Made by a program: the position numbers and the translations under genes. Shown piece after piece: positions 51,716-62,100 of a stretch of DNA of 64,000 bases; positions within the stretch are counted from its first letter, which is position 1, and the number at the start of each line of letters is the position of its first letter. Origin of the DNA: Myxococcales bacterium (GTDB lineage: Bacteria > Myxococcota_A > Polyangia > Nannocystales > Nannocystaceae). The notes under the pieces are model-generated. The model was not told where the DNA came from. It was given only the letters and a program-made list of their open reading frames with translations, and did no database searches. Location of the stretch: assembly GCA_020633335.1 (NCBI GenBank), contig JACKDU010000006.1, positions 530,443 to 594,442 of the forward strand, read 5' to 3'.

Positions 51716-52918
51716 CTACTGCGATATCGCCAGGGTGTAGGGCCCGACGGTGAACCAGTCCTCCTTGGCGAGGTGGACCGGCTTGCGGATCGGCTTGCCG
51801 CGCACGGTGACCGAGCCGTCGCCGAGGATCGGCCGGAGGTGCGGCCGGGTCGGGATCCCGCTCCACTCGAGGACCGCATGCACCCGCTTGACCTGGTCGG
51901 AGCCGGTCAGCGGGATCTCGCACTTCTCGCCGCTGCCGATCCGGTAGGAGCCCGGCAGGAAGAGGCGCTCCTCCTCACGGCCCTCGGGGTGGCGGAGGCG
52001 CAGGGTCGCGGCGATCGGGATCCCGAAGTCGCGGTGGAGGACGCGGCCGAGGATGTTGGCGAAGGCGCCGGCGTCGGTCGGTCGCTTGGTCGGGTCCTTG
52101 TCGAGCGCCTGCTCGACGCCCTCGGCGAGGGTCGACGGCAGATCGCGGCAGGTGCGGTGGGTGCGGATCGGCACCACTGGCGCCTCGGCGTGGGCCTTGA
52201 GCCAGCGCAGCGGCTTCTCGCGGTACTCGGCCCGGACCTCGTTGAGCGGCCGCGGCCCGTGGAAGGGGGAGCGCGCCGACAAGAGCTCGTAGAGGATCAC
52301 CCCGAGGCTGTAGACGTCGCTCGCCGGCGAGAGCACGCGGGTCTTGAGCTGCTCTGGCTGGCTGTAGTGCGGGGTGCCGACCACCATGTGGATCTGGGTC
52401 GCGTTGACGCCGACCACCGGCGAGCCGTCCCACGAGCGGGCGAGGCCGAAGTCGAGGACCTTGATGTGCCCGTTGTCCTGAATGAAGATGTTCTCGGGCT
52501 TCACGTCGCGGTGGACGATCCCCTTGGCGTGGGGCTCCGCGAGGCCGAGGCAGGCCTGGTGGACGATGGTCACCGCCTGCGCCGGATGGAGGGGCCCGTC
52601 GAAGGAGTGCCACTGGTTGAGCGGCGATCCCTCGAGGTAGTCCATGAGCATGTAGACGTGGCCGTCGGGCCGGAGGCCGCAGTCGAAGGTGCGGACGACG
52701 TGGGGGTTGGTCAGGCCGCGGAGGATCGTGATCTCCCGGAGCGCGCGCTGGGCCTGATCCCCCGAGGTCACCGGCTCGCGCGTGAGCTTGAGCGCGAGCG
52801 GGCGGTCGTAGCCCTTGACCTCGACCTTGTAGACGGTTGCGAACGCCCCCGAGCCGAGGATCCGCAGGATCTTGATCGTCCCGGCGTAGGTGTCGCCGGG
52901 TTTGAGCTCGAGGGACAT
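51716..52918 (-). CDS. Ser/Thr kinase with C-terminal FHA domain
   Basis: A 400-residue soluble protein. The kinase domain (about 10-285) is complete: GSGAFATVY, the lysine in LALKLT, HRDVKPEN, LDFG and GTPHYSQPEQ. The C-terminal 100 residues form an FHA domain (YRIGSGEKCEIPL, KRVHAVLEW, GSVTVRG, FTVGPYTLAI) that reads phosphothreonine. FHA usually has Ser at the GRxxxxxxxxS-xxH site; here it reads RVH with Val before His, so binding may differ. The kinase may dock on its own product or a phosphorylated partner. The ATG follows AGGA. Divergent from a HAD phosphatase with 60 bases between starts. Confidence 0.9.
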   Translation of the reverse strand: MSLELKPGDTYAGTIKILRILGSGAFATVYKVEVKGYDRPLALKLTREPVTSGDQAQRALREITILRGLTNPHVVRTFDCGLRPDGHVYMLMDYLEGSPLNQWHSFDGPLHPAQAVTIVHQACLGLAEPHAKGIVHRDVKPENIFIQDNGHIKVLDFGLARSWDGSPVVGVNATQIHMVVGTPHYSQPEQLKTRVLSPASDVYSLGVILYELLSARSPFHGPRPLNEVRAEYREKPLRWLKAHAEAPVVPIRTHRTCRDLPSTLAEGVEQALDKDPTKRPTDAGAFANILGRVLHRDFGIPIAATLRLRHPEGREEERLFLPGSYRIGSGEKCEIPLTGSDQVKRVHAVLEWSGIPTRPHLRPILGDGSVTVRGKPIRKPVHLAKEDWFTVGPYTLAISQ

Positions 52919-52965
52919 CGTCCTAACCCGCGGGGCAAAGCTACCACGTACCCTCGCCCTCGCGG

Positions 52966-52971
52966 TATGCA
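52966..52971 (+). promoter_or_regulatory. -10 element (TATGCA) seven bases before an ATG
   Basis: TATGCA, seven bases, then ATG at 52979. It argues for this ATG over the in-frame one at 52967, which lies inside the hexamer. Confidence 0.6.
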
Positions 52972-52978
52972 AGCGCCC

Positions 52979-53770
52979 ATGGATTCGACGGCCCGAGCGA
53001 CGCTCACCCCCCTCCGCGATCTCGAGCCGGAGCGGCTGCGGCGAATGCGTGAAATCGCCCTGGTCGCCACCGACGTCGACGGGACCCTGACCCGCTCGGG
53101 CAAGCTGGAGAGCGCCGCGGTCGCGGCGATCCGCGCGCTGGTCGACGCCGGCGTCGCGGTCTGGCCGGTGAGCGGGCGACCGGCGGGCGAGGTCATGGGC
53201 CTCTGCCGCTACCTCCCCGGGGTCGTCCGCGGCCTCGCCGAGAACGGGCTCCTCGAGGTGATCCCCGACCGGGTGCCCCGCTGGCTCGGCAAGCCGACCG
53301 ACAAGGCGCGCCTGCGGCGGGTCGGCGAGCTCCTCAACGCCGAGCACGGCGCCGGCCTCGAGGTGGTCGCCGACGACTTCTGTCGCCTCGGGGATCTCGC
53401 CTTCGAGCGCGCCGGGAGGGGAGAGGACGAGCTCCTCCGCCTGCGGGCGGCGGCCGAGGCCGCCGGCGTCCACCTGATCTGGTCGAATGTCCATGTCCAC
53501 CTGGCGGAGGCGATCCCCGACAAGGGCGCGGCGGTGCTCCAGCTCGCCGGCGAGGTCGGGATCGACCCCGCCCGGATCGCCACCGTCGGCGACGCCCCCA
53601 ACGACGCCGGGCTCTTCGTCGGCGGCCGCTTCGGCCTCACCGTCGGCACCGCCGACGTCGGCCACCAGCGGGCCTACTTCCCGAGCCTCCCCGACGTGAT
53701 CACGGGCGAGCGCGAGGCGGCCGGCTTTATCGAGCTCGCCGAGGCGATCCTGGCGGCGCGGCGCGGCTGA
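52979..53770 (+). CDS. HAD-superfamily phosphatase (Cof/IIB type)
   Basis: A 263-residue HAD hydrolase with all four motifs: DVDGTLT (nucleophile and acid/base Asp), the SGRP serine, the lysine in IPDKGAA, and GDAPNDAG. The large insert between motifs 1 and 3 is the C2b-type cap, as in Cof, sucrose-phosphate and mannosyl-3-phosphoglycerate phosphatases. The substrate is probably a sugar phosphate or related small molecule. The start ATG 52979 is favoured by the -10 seven bases upstream. It diverges from the kinase-FHA gene. Confidence 0.9.
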   Translation: MDSTARATLTPLRDLEPERLRRMREIALVATDVDGTLTRSGKLESAAVAAIRALVDAGVAVWPVSGRPAGEVMGLCRYLPGVVRGLAENGLLEVIPDRVPRWLGKPTDKARLRRVGELLNAEHGAGLEVVADDFCRLGDLAFERAGRGEDELLRLRAAAEAAGVHLIWSNVHVHLAEAIPDKGAAVLQLAGEVGIDPARIATVGDAPNDAGLFVGGRFGLTVGTADVGHQRAYFPSLPDVITGEREAAGFIELAEAILAARRG

Positions 53771-53786
53771 GCGTTCGGGCGCTGAA

Positions 53787-53808
53787 ACCCCGGGGACGAG
53801 CCGGGGGT
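53787..53808 (+). terminator. Short hairpin after the HAD gene
   Basis: CCCCGG and CCGGGG pair around a 7-base loop 20 bases after the HAD stop. No T-tract; weak evidence. Confidence 0.35.
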
Positions 53809-53907
53809 CCAAGGGGCGCCCGTGCGGCCGCTGCGCGCGGTCGCGCGGGCGGGCCCCGGCGATCCGTGCTATGTCGCCCCCGCGGCCCCGCCCGCCCGGT
53901 CTCCGCC

Positions 53908-55122
53908 ATGCTCCGCCCGTCGCCCGCCCCGTCTCGCCTCCGCGGCCTCCTCGGAGGGCTCGCGCTCCTCGGCCTCTGCGCCGGCGCCACCGCCTGCCAG
54001 GCCAACGCCGGCAAGCCCGGATGGGGCAAGGCGGGCGAGGAGAAGAAGGACGGCGAGGAGGAGAAGGAGGAGGCGGCGCCGGTGGTCCCGGGGGCGGTCG
54101 GGCGCGGCTCGATCACCGCGGTGATCACCGCCGCGAGCACCATCGAGGCCGAGCAGCAGGTGACGATCCACGCCGAGTCGACCGGCCGCATCGTCTCGCT
54201 GGTCGCCCAGGAGGGCGACAAGGTCAAGAAGGGCCAGAGCCTCGCCCGGATCCGCTTTGACACCCAGGCGAGCGCGCTCCTCCGGGCCAACACCTCGCTC
54301 GCCAAGGCGGAGGAGGACTTCGCCCGCGCGGAGATCCTCTATCGCGACGCGGTGATCGGCAAGGAGGAGTTCGAGCGGGCGAAGAACACCGTCGAGCTCG
54401 CCCGCCTCGACGTCAAGGATCGCAACCGCGAGATCCGCAACACCAACATCATCGCCCCCTTCGAGGGGACGATCACCCAGCGCTTCGTCGCCGAGGGCGC
54501 CTTCGTCTCCAACGGCGCCCAGGTCCTCTCGATCACCGACTTCGACTCCCTGGTCGCCCGGGTCTACGTCCCCGAGAAGGAGCTCGATCGCCTGCGCCTC
54601 GGCCAGAGCGCCGAGGTCGTCGGCAAGGCGGCGAAGGGGCGCAAGGGGACCGGCGTGGTCCAGCGGATCGCGCCGATCGTCGACGCCTCGACCGGCACCG
54701 TCAAGGTCACGGTCTCGCTGCCGCCCGAGCTCTGCGGCCCCGGCGGCTTCCTCCCCGGCATGTACGCCGAGGTGATCCTGACGACCGAGCACCGCGACGA
54801 CGTGCCCCTGGTGCCGAAGTCGGCGGTGGTCTACGACGAGGAGCAGGCCTACCTCTTCGTCGTCGACGGCGATCGAGCGAAGCGGGTGCGGATCGAGACC
54901 GGCCTCCAGGACGCTGAGCGGATCGAGATCGTCGACGGGCCGGCGCCGGGCGAGGCGATCGTCGTCGCCGGCCAGAGCGGCCTCAAGGACGGGGCGCTGA
55001 TCGTCCTCGTCGACGCCCAGGGGCGGCCGCTCGACGGCGCCACGGCGCCCGCCGCCGCGAAGGCAGCGGCGGACGCAGGGGCAGACGCGGACGCGCCGGC
55101 CAAGCCGGCGGACGGGGGTTGA
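53908..55122 (+). CDS. RND efflux periplasmic adaptor (membrane fusion lipoprotein)
   Basis: A 404-residue membrane fusion protein with lipobox TAC (after AGA), a Lys/Glu-rich linker, then the usual adaptor order: barrel-sandwich (VTIHAESTGRIVSLVAQEGDKVKKGQ), a helical hairpin, the second half (RNTNIIAPFEGTITQRFVAEG), a beta-barrel with VYVPEKELDRLR, and a membrane-proximal domain. It links the inner-membrane pump to an outer-membrane channel; no TolC-type gene is in the window. It is first in a three-gene operon with one base between its stop and the next start. The C-terminal tail is Ala-rich. Confidence 0.92.
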   Translation: MLRPSPAPSRLRGLLGGLALLGLCAGATACQANAGKPGWGKAGEEKKDGEEEKEEAAPVVPGAVGRGSITAVITAASTIEAEQQVTIHAESTGRIVSLVAQEGDKVKKGQSLARIRFDTQASALLRANTSLAKAEEDFARAEILYRDAVIGKEEFERAKNTVELARLDVKDRNREIRNTNIIAPFEGTITQRFVAEGAFVSNGAQVLSITDFDSLVARVYVPEKELDRLRLGQSAEVVGKAAKGRKGTGVVQRIAPIVDASTGTVKVTVSLPPELCGPGGFLPGMYAEVILTTEHRDDVPLVPKSAVVYDEEQAYLFVVDGDRAKRVRIETGLQDAERIEIVDGPAPGEAIVVAGQSGLKDGALIVLVDAQGRPLDGATAPAAAKAAADAGADADAPAKPADGG

Positions 55123-55123
55123 G

Positions 55124-58100
55124 ATGGCCGAGCGCAGGGACGGCACGCCTGGCGAGGGCCGCGGGGCGGCCGGTGGCGATGAATTCAAGATCCCGTCGCT
55201 GGTCGATCCGCGGCGGATCGGCGGGCCGCCGGACTCGGCGGCGCTCGATGAGAGCGTCGATCACGAGGTCCCGCTCCTGAGCTCCGGCCTCGGCGACGAG
55301 GAGGGGGCCTTCGACGACGATGATGATGAGGAGGAGGAGGCGGCGCCGGACGAGGGCGCGCCGAAGGCCCGGAGCGCGACCTCCTCCGTCGAGGTGGACG
55401 TCGACGTCGCCGCCTCGGGCTCCTTCCGCGGCGCGGCGGCCTCCTTCGGCGGGGCCTCTCTGCCCGCGGGGGCGCTGACCCAGGGCCCGCCGATCGCCGC
55501 CCGCCCGCAGCCGCCCGAGCCCGCGAGCGGCATCGACGCGCGGACCCTCGAGCGCTTCCGCTTCACGACCACCCGACCGGTCGCGGTGCTGATGGTCTTC
55601 CTCGCGGTGATCGTCTTCGGCGCCTTCTCGATCCGCCTCCTCCCGCTCAACCTGATGCCGGACATCTCGTACCCCCGGCTCACGGTCCGCACCGAGTACC
55701 CGGGAGCGGCCCCGGCAGAGGTCGAGAACAATGTCTCCAGGCCGCTGGAGGAGATCCTTGGGGTGGTCACCGGCCTCACCAAGATCACCAGCGTGTCGCG
55801 CGGCGGCTACTCCGACGTGGTCCTCGAGTTCACCTGGGACACCGACATGGACGACGCCAACCAGGACGTCCTGGAGAAGCTCGACCAGATCAAGCCGGTG
55901 CTCCCCGAGGAGGTCAAGCAGCCGCTCATCCTCCGCTACGACCCGACCCTCGACCCGGTCCTCACCCTCTCGCTGAGCGGCGAGGGCGAGGCCTACGAGG
56001 GGATCGGCGGCCTCAAGTACCTCCGCCGGATCGGCGACCGCGACGTCCGCCGCCTGGTCGAGCCGATCGAGGGGGTCGCCGCGGTCAAGGTCAAGGGCGG
56101 CCTCGAGGAGGAGATCCAGGTGCTCCTCGACGAGGACGAGCTCCGCCGCACGGCGATCGGCGTCGACGCGGTGATCGCCCGCCTCAAGGCCGAGAACATC
56201 AACCTCGCCGGCGGGTCGATGCGCGACGGCCGGACCAAGTATCTCGTGCGGACGGTCAACGAGTTCCGCGACCTCGAGGACATCCGCGACCTCGTGATCG
56301 TCTCCCGCGACGGCCGCGACATCAAGCTCCGCAACCTCGCCAAGGTGATCTCCGGCTACAAGGACCGCGACGTGATCACCCGGGTCGACGGCCGCGAGGC
56401 GGTCGAGATCGAGGTCTACAAGGAGGCCGACGCGAACATCGTCGAGATGGCCCAGCGGGTCTCGGAGCGCCTCGACACCACCCTCGCGGCCCGCCTCAAG
56501 AAGGAGTACGGCGCCGACCTCCGCCTGATCTCCGACCGCTCGCTCTTCATCGAGTCGAGCATCGACGAGGTCCGCCAGACCGCGCTCTCGGGCGGCCTCC
56601 TGGCGGTGATGATCCTCTTCCTCTTCCTCCGGAACTTCCGGACCACCCTGATCGTCGCGGTAGCGATCCCGATCTCGGTGCTGATCACCTTCGCCCCCCT
56701 CAACCTCGCGGGGGTCTCGCTCAACATCATGTCCCTGGGCGGCCTCGCGCTCGGGATCGGCATGCTGGTCGACAACTCGATCGTCGTCCTGGAGTCGATC
56801 CACCGCTGCCGCGAGGAGGGCGACGATCTGATCCGGGCGACCGTGCGCGGGACCGCCGAGGTCGGCTCGGCGGTGATCGCCTCGACCCTGACGACGATCG
56901 CGGTCTTCTTCCCGATGGTCTTCGTCGAGGGGATCGCCGGCCAGATGTTCGGCGACCTCGGCCTCACGGTCGTCTTCTCGCTCCTCGCCTCGCTCGCGGT
57001 CGCGCTCTTCTTCATCCCGATGCTGGCCTCGCGGCGCGGCCTCGGGGAGGCCGGCGCCGGGTCGATGGCCCGCCGGGTGAGCGAGGGGATGAAGGAGACC
57101 TGGGGGCGCTGGAACTCGGTCCACGAGCTCGTCCGCGACCTCCGCGCGCTCGGCTGGAAGAGCGCGCTGGTGCTCCCGCTGGCCTACGTCCTGGTCCGCT
57201 TCGCCCTCCAGCTCGTCCTCGACGTCCTCGCCAAGGTCGGCCTGACGATCGCCGTGCTGATCGCCCTGGTGGTCGGCGGGGTCGCCTGGCTGGTCGGCGG
57301 GGTGATCCTCGGCAACCTCCTGAAGCCGATCCTCTGGGTCTTCGACCGCCTCCTCCGCGGCCTCGAGTGGGTCTACCCCCGGGTGATCCGCTGGTCGCTG
57401 CGCAACCGGGTGGTGATCTACGGGCTGGTCGCGGCCTCCTTCGCCTGGATGGCCTGGGCGGCGCCGCGCCTCGAGTCCGAGCTGATCCCCGAGCTCCACC
57501 AGGGCGAGTTCACGGCCGAGGTCTCGCTGCCGGTCGGCACCCCGCTGCCGGCGACCGACGCGACGATGGCCCCGATCGAGACCGAGCTGGTCGCCGGCGT
57601 GCCTCACCTGCGGACGCTGGTGACGACGATCGGCTCCGAGCGCGACAGCGAGGAGTCGGGCGAGCGGGGCGAGCACACCGCGCGCCTGCGGATGACCCTC
57701 GCCTCGCAGAAGACCCGGGCGAAGGCGCAGCCGAAGGGGCCCGGCGAGGAGATCGCGGGGGCAGGGGAGGCCGGCGCGGAGGTGGGCCCGGAGGCCGCCC
57801 CGTCGCCCGAGGGCGCACCTGAGCCGACCATCGACCCGCTCCGGGCGGAGGCCGAGGCGCTCGCGGTCGTCCGCCCGCTCCTCAGCCGGATCCCCGACGC
57901 GACCGTCAACATCGCCCGGCCGGTGCTCTTCTCCTTCGCCAAGCCGATCGAGATCGAGGTCCGCGGCTACGAGCTCGGCGAGCTCGCGGAGTCGACCCGC
58001 CGGGTCGCCGAGGCGGTCGCCGGGATCGACGGCCTCCGCGACGTCCGCTCGTCGATCCTCCCGGGCTCGCCCGAGGTCCAGATCGTCTACGACCGCGACG

Positions 58101-59107
58101 CCCTCGCCCGCTACGGCCTCGACATCCGCAAGGTCGCCGAGCTGATCCGCGACAAGGTCCAGGGCTCGGAGGCGACCAAGTTCAACCGCAAGGACCGCAA
58201 GATCCCGGTGCGCGTGCGCCTGCGGGACATCCACGAGGGGACGGTCGACGAGCTCAAGGCGCTGGTGGTCAACCCCGGCGGCCTGCACCCGGTCCCGCTC
58301 GGGGCGGTCGCCGAGGTCAGCCTCGGCCGCGGGCCCAACGAGATCCGGCGGATCGGCCAGCAGCGGGTCGGCCTGGTCTCCGCCAACATCGAGGGGACCT
58401 CGCTGGGCGCGGCGACGGCGGCGATCCGCGAGACCCTCGGCGACCTCGAGGTGCCGGCCGGGGTCACCCTCGCGGTCACCGGCCAGAGCCAGGAGTGGGA
58501 GACCTCGCTCTCCTCGCTCTACCTCGCGCTCGGCCTCTCGATCTTCCTGGTCTACGTGATCATGGCCTCGCAGTTCGAGAGCCTGATCTACCCGCTGATC
58601 ATCCTGGTGACGATCCCGCTGGCGGCGGTCGGCGTGGTCGCGACCCTCCTCGCGCTCGGCCTGCCGATCTCGGTGCTGGTCTTCCTCGGCGCGATCCTGC
58701 TCGCCGGGATCGTCGTCAACAACGCGATCGTCCTGGTCGACTACGCCGGCCAGCTCAAGGCCCGCGGCCACACCACCGACGAGGCCCTCGAGCTCGCCGG
58801 CCGGGTCCGCCTCCGGCCGATCCTGATGACCACCCTGACGACGGTCCTCGGCCTCCTGCCGATGGCCCTCGGCCTCGGCGACGGCGCCGAGATCCGGACG
58901 CCGATGGCGATCACCGTGATCGCCGGCCTCGCCTTCTCGACGCTCCTCACCCTGGTGGTGATCCCGACGGTCTACGCCGGCGTCGATCGCCTCCTCGGCG
59001 CGCGCCGGCGCGAGGACCCGGCGCGCGTGCTCGAGCGCGAGGTCGCCGGCCTCCGCCCTGAGCTCCTCGCCCCCGAGGCCGCCGAACTCGCGGAGGGCCG
59101 GCGATGA
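55124..59107 (+). CDS. RND efflux permease, subunit 1
   Basis: A 1327-residue RND transporter, about 280 residues longer than AcrB. The extra length includes an acidic, probably disordered N-terminal extension (residues 1-130) and an insert between the two halves with two further hydrophobic segments (VLPLAYVLVRFALQLVLDVL and GLTIAVLIALVVGGVAWLVG, about 680-735). The core is normal: TM1 (VAVLMVFLAVIVFGAF), porter domains, TM4 with LVDNSIVVLES holding one of the two proton-relay Asp positions (the second is Asn), and the second half ending in typical TM10-12. Substrates cannot be predicted. The stop overlaps the start of subunit 2, implying a heteromeric pump as in MdtBC. Confidence 0.9.
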   Translation: MAERRDGTPGEGRGAAGGDEFKIPSLVDPRRIGGPPDSAALDESVDHEVPLLSSGLGDEEGAFDDDDDEEEEAAPDEGAPKARSATSSVEVDVDVAASGSFRGAAASFGGASLPAGALTQGPPIAARPQPPEPASGIDARTLERFRFTTTRPVAVLMVFLAVIVFGAFSIRLLPLNLMPDISYPRLTVRTEYPGAAPAEVENNVSRPLEEILGVVTGLTKITSVSRGGYSDVVLEFTWDTDMDDANQDVLEKLDQIKPVLPEEVKQPLILRYDPTLDPVLTLSLSGEGEAYEGIGGLKYLRRIGDRDVRRLVEPIEGVAAVKVKGGLEEEIQVLLDEDELRRTAIGVDAVIARLKAENINLAGGSMRDGRTKYLVRTVNEFRDLEDIRDLVIVSRDGRDIKLRNLAKVISGYKDRDVITRVDGREAVEIEVYKEADANIVEMAQRVSERLDTTLAARLKKEYGADLRLISDRSLFIESSIDEVRQTALSGGLLAVMILFLFLRNFRTTLIVAVAIPISVLITFAPLNLAGVSLNIMSLGGLALGIGMLVDNSIVVLESIHRCREEGDDLIRATVRGTAEVGSAVIASTLTTIAVFFPMVFVEGIAGQMFGDLGLTVVFSLLASLAVALFFIPMLASRRGLGEAGAGSMARRVSEGMKETWGRWNSVHELVRDLRALGWKSALVLPLAYVLVRFALQLVLDVLAKVGLTIAVLIALVVGGVAWLVGGVILGNLLKPILWVFDRLLRGLEWVYPRVIRWSLRNRVVIYGLVAASFAWMAWAAPRLESELIPELHQGEFTAEVSLPVGTPLPATDATMAPIETELVAGVPHLRTLVTTIGSERDSEESGERGEHTARLRMTLASQKTRAKAQPKGPGEEIAGAGEAGAEVGPEAAPSPEGAPEPTIDPLRAEAEALAVVRPLLSRIPDATVNIARPVLFSFAKPIEIEVRGYELGELAESTRRVAEAVAGIDGLRDVRSSILPGSPEVQIVYDRDALARYGLDIRKVAELIRDKVQGSEATKFNRKDRKIPVRVRLRDIHEGTVDELKALVVNPGGLHPVPLGAVAEVSLGRGPNEIRRIGQQRVGLVSANIEGTSLGAATAAIRETLGDLEVPAGVTLAVTGQSQEWETSLSSLYLALGLSIFLVYVIMASQFESLIYPLIILVTIPLAAVGVVATLLALGLPISVLVFLGAILLAGIVVNNAIVLVDYAGQLKARGHTTDEALELAGRVRLRPILMTTLTTVLGLLPMALGLGDGAEIRTPMAITVIAGLAFSTLLTLVVIPTVYAGVDRLLGARRREDPARVLEREVAGLRPELLAPEAAELAEGRR

Positions 59108-62100
59108 GCGGCGCGCCCCTCCACGACAACGCGGTCGTCCGGACCTCGCTGGTCCGGCCGGTGACGATGCTGATGATCCTCCTCAGCGCGGTCGTCATCG
59201 GCATCGTCGCCCTGGTCAACATCCCCCTCGAGCTGATCCCGTCGGGCTTCTCGGCGCCCTTCATGCAGGTCGAGGTCCCCTACGCCAACGCGACCGCGCA
59301 GGACGTCGAGGAGCGGATCACCCGGCCCCTCGAGCAGGCGCTGGCGACCACGCCGGCGCTCGACGAGATCTCGGCGACCTCGCGGGCCGACCGCGCCAGC
59401 GTCTCGCTGGTCTTCGACGGCGACGCCGACATGGACATCGCCTACCGCGAGGTCCGCGATCGGGTCGCCCGCGCCCGCCCCGACCTCCCCGACGACGTCC
59501 AGCGGATCAACATCCAGAAGCACTCGGGCGCCGGGATCCCGGTCGCCTTCTACGGGATCACCTGGAACGAGGGGGTCGACCAGGCCCAGGACAAGATCCG
59601 CAAGCACCTGGTGCGGGCGGTCGAGCGGATCGACGGGGTCGGGGTCGTCAACCTCTGGGGCCAGGAGGACCGCGAGATCCGGATCGAGGTCAACCGCGCG
59701 CTCGCCGAGGCCGCCAACCTCAACATCTTCCAGATCGCCCAGCGCCTCGGCCAGTCGAGCTTCAACCTGGCGAGCGGCGAGATCCGCGAGCCCTCGGGCC
59801 GCTTCGTGATCCGCTCGCTGGCGACCTACCAGTCGGTCGACGAGCTCCGCAACACGGTCGTCGGCAAGAACGACCTCCGCCTCGGCGACATCGCCGAGAT
59901 CGTCTACGACCACCCCGAGAGCGAGCGCATCGACCGCTTCAACGGCAAGCCGTCGATGGTCATGTTCGTCCTCAAGGAGTCGCAGGCGAACACGGTCGAG
60001 GTCTGCGACAAGATCCGGGCGGCGGTCGAGGAGGCCGCCGAGTCGCCGGTCCTCAACGGCTTCGACATCGAGCCTATTTTCATGCAGGGCGACGCGATCC
60101 GCTTCTCCCTGCGGCAGGTCGTCGACAACGGCCTCCAGGGCGGGGTGCTCGCGCTCATCGTCCTCCTCTTCTTCCTCCGCCGGCTCCGCCTCACGCTGAT
60201 CATCGCCGGCTCGATCCCGCTCTCGATCTTCCTCGCGCTCCCCTTCATGTACTTCCTGGGGCAGAGCGTGAACCTGGTCTCGCTCCTCGGCCTGATGATC
60301 TGCATCGGCCTTGTGGTCGACAACTCGGTGGTCGTCGCCGAGAACATCGAGCGCTACCGCGCCCGCGGGGTCGGCCGCTTCGCCGCCGCGCTCCACGGCG
60401 CCGGCGAGGTCGCGCTGCCGATCACCCTGGCGACCCTGACGACGATGGTGGTCTTCGCGCCGGCGGCGCTCCTCTCGTCGGGGCCGACCCAGTTCTTCAT
60501 GATCCGGATGGTGACGCCGGTCTGCGTCTCGCTCCTCGCCTCGCTCTTCGTCGCGCTGGTGCTGGTGCCGATGACCTCGGCGATCGCCTTCGGCGAGATC
60601 AGGCCCCGCAACCCCTCGTCGCTGGTGCGCGGCCTCCTGGCGGTCGATCGCGGCTGGAAGGCGGCGCTCGGCTGGGTCTACCAGCGGACCCTCGGCCGCC
60701 TCAACGACGTCTACGCGCGGGCCCTCCGGGTCGCGCTCCGGCGGCGCTTCGACGTCGTCTTCACCTCGATCCTCGCGCTCGCGGTGACGGTCGCGGTGCC
60801 GATGCAGCGGGTCCCCTTCTCGCAGGAGGAGAACATGGGCGCCCGCAACTTCTGGACCTACTACTCGATGCCGGGGGACACCTCGCTCGAGGAGGCGGAG
60901 CTCTTCTTCCGCGAGGTCGAGCAGGTGATCGCCGAGCACAAGGCGGAGTTCAACATCTCCGGCCAGTACATCGGCTTCGACGCGACCTTCGGCCAGGTCC
61001 AGATATTCTTCGACAAGCAGAGGCCCGGCGAGCCGCCCTTCAACGAGACCCGCAAGAAGGTCTACGACCTCCTGCCGACCCGCCCCGGCTGGCAGAAGGA
61101 GGCGCGCTTCGCCTCCGGCGACGGGGCCAAGGACTCGACCTTCGTGGTCTCGCTCTACGGCGACGACCACGCCTCGGTGCAGGCAGCCAAGGAGGACCTC
61201 GAGCGGGCGCTGGTCGCCCAGGAGGGGGTGATCGGCCTCAGCGGCCGGGGGGCGGACACGATGCGCCGCGACGAGCTCGCCCTGGCGATCGACCGGACGA
61301 TGAGCGAGCGCTTCGGGATCTCCGCTGGCCTCGTCGCCAACACGATCGCCTACGCGATCCGCGGCCAGATCCTCCCGCGCTACCGCGCCGAGGAGGAGGA
61401 CCGCGAGATCAACGTCCGGATCCGCTACCGCAAGGCCGACCGCGAGCAGCTCGATCAGCTCCGCGAGTTCAAGGTCCCCAACCAGAGCGGCGGCGCGGTC
61501 CCGGTGCGGGTGCTCACCGAGGCGGTGATCCAGAAGGGCGAGACCGCGCTGGTCCGCAACAACAAGCGGGTCGCCGCGCTGATCCGCATGGAGCTCGACG
61601 AGGGCAAGCGCGAGGAGACCACCGCCCGCCTCCGCCGCTTCGTCGACCGCTACCACCTCCCCAGCGGGATCTCCTTCGACGCGGACCACGAGGCCCGGGA
61701 GATCGAGAGCATGCAGCGCGATCTGATCGGCGCCGCCGCCCTCTCGACGGTCTTCATCTTCCTGCTGATGGGCTTCCTCTTCGAGAGCTTCGTCCTCCCG
61801 CTCTCGGTGCTGCCGTCGATCCCGCTCTCGTTCATCGGCGTCTGGTGGTTCCTGATGATCGCCGGCTCGCCGGTCGACTCGCTCGCGGTGATCGGGATCT
61901 TGCTCCTCCTCGGGGTGGTGGTGAACAACGGGATCGTCCTCGTCGACTTCATCAACGGGGCCCGCGGCTTCGGCCTCAGCCGCGATGAGGCGATCGTCCA
62001 GGCCGGGACCCAGCGCTTCCGGCCGATCCTGATGACCGCCCTGACCACCGTCGGCGGGATGCTGCCGCTGGCCTTCGCGACCCCGACCGGCGAGGGGCTC

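Noticed and set aside
51462..51740. 92-codon + strand open frame downstream of the ATP-grasp gene
   Set aside because: No ribosome site, no recognisable features and Arg/Gly/Pro-rich shadow composition; it overlaps the end of the kinase gene.
54983..58771. 1262-codon open frame antisense to the RND permease
   Set aside because: Low-complexity Asp/Arg/Glu/Val product, no ribosome site, and fully covered by a clear RND gene.
58972..61689. 905-codon open frame antisense to RND subunit 2
   Set aside because: The same shadow effect; composition is not protein-like.
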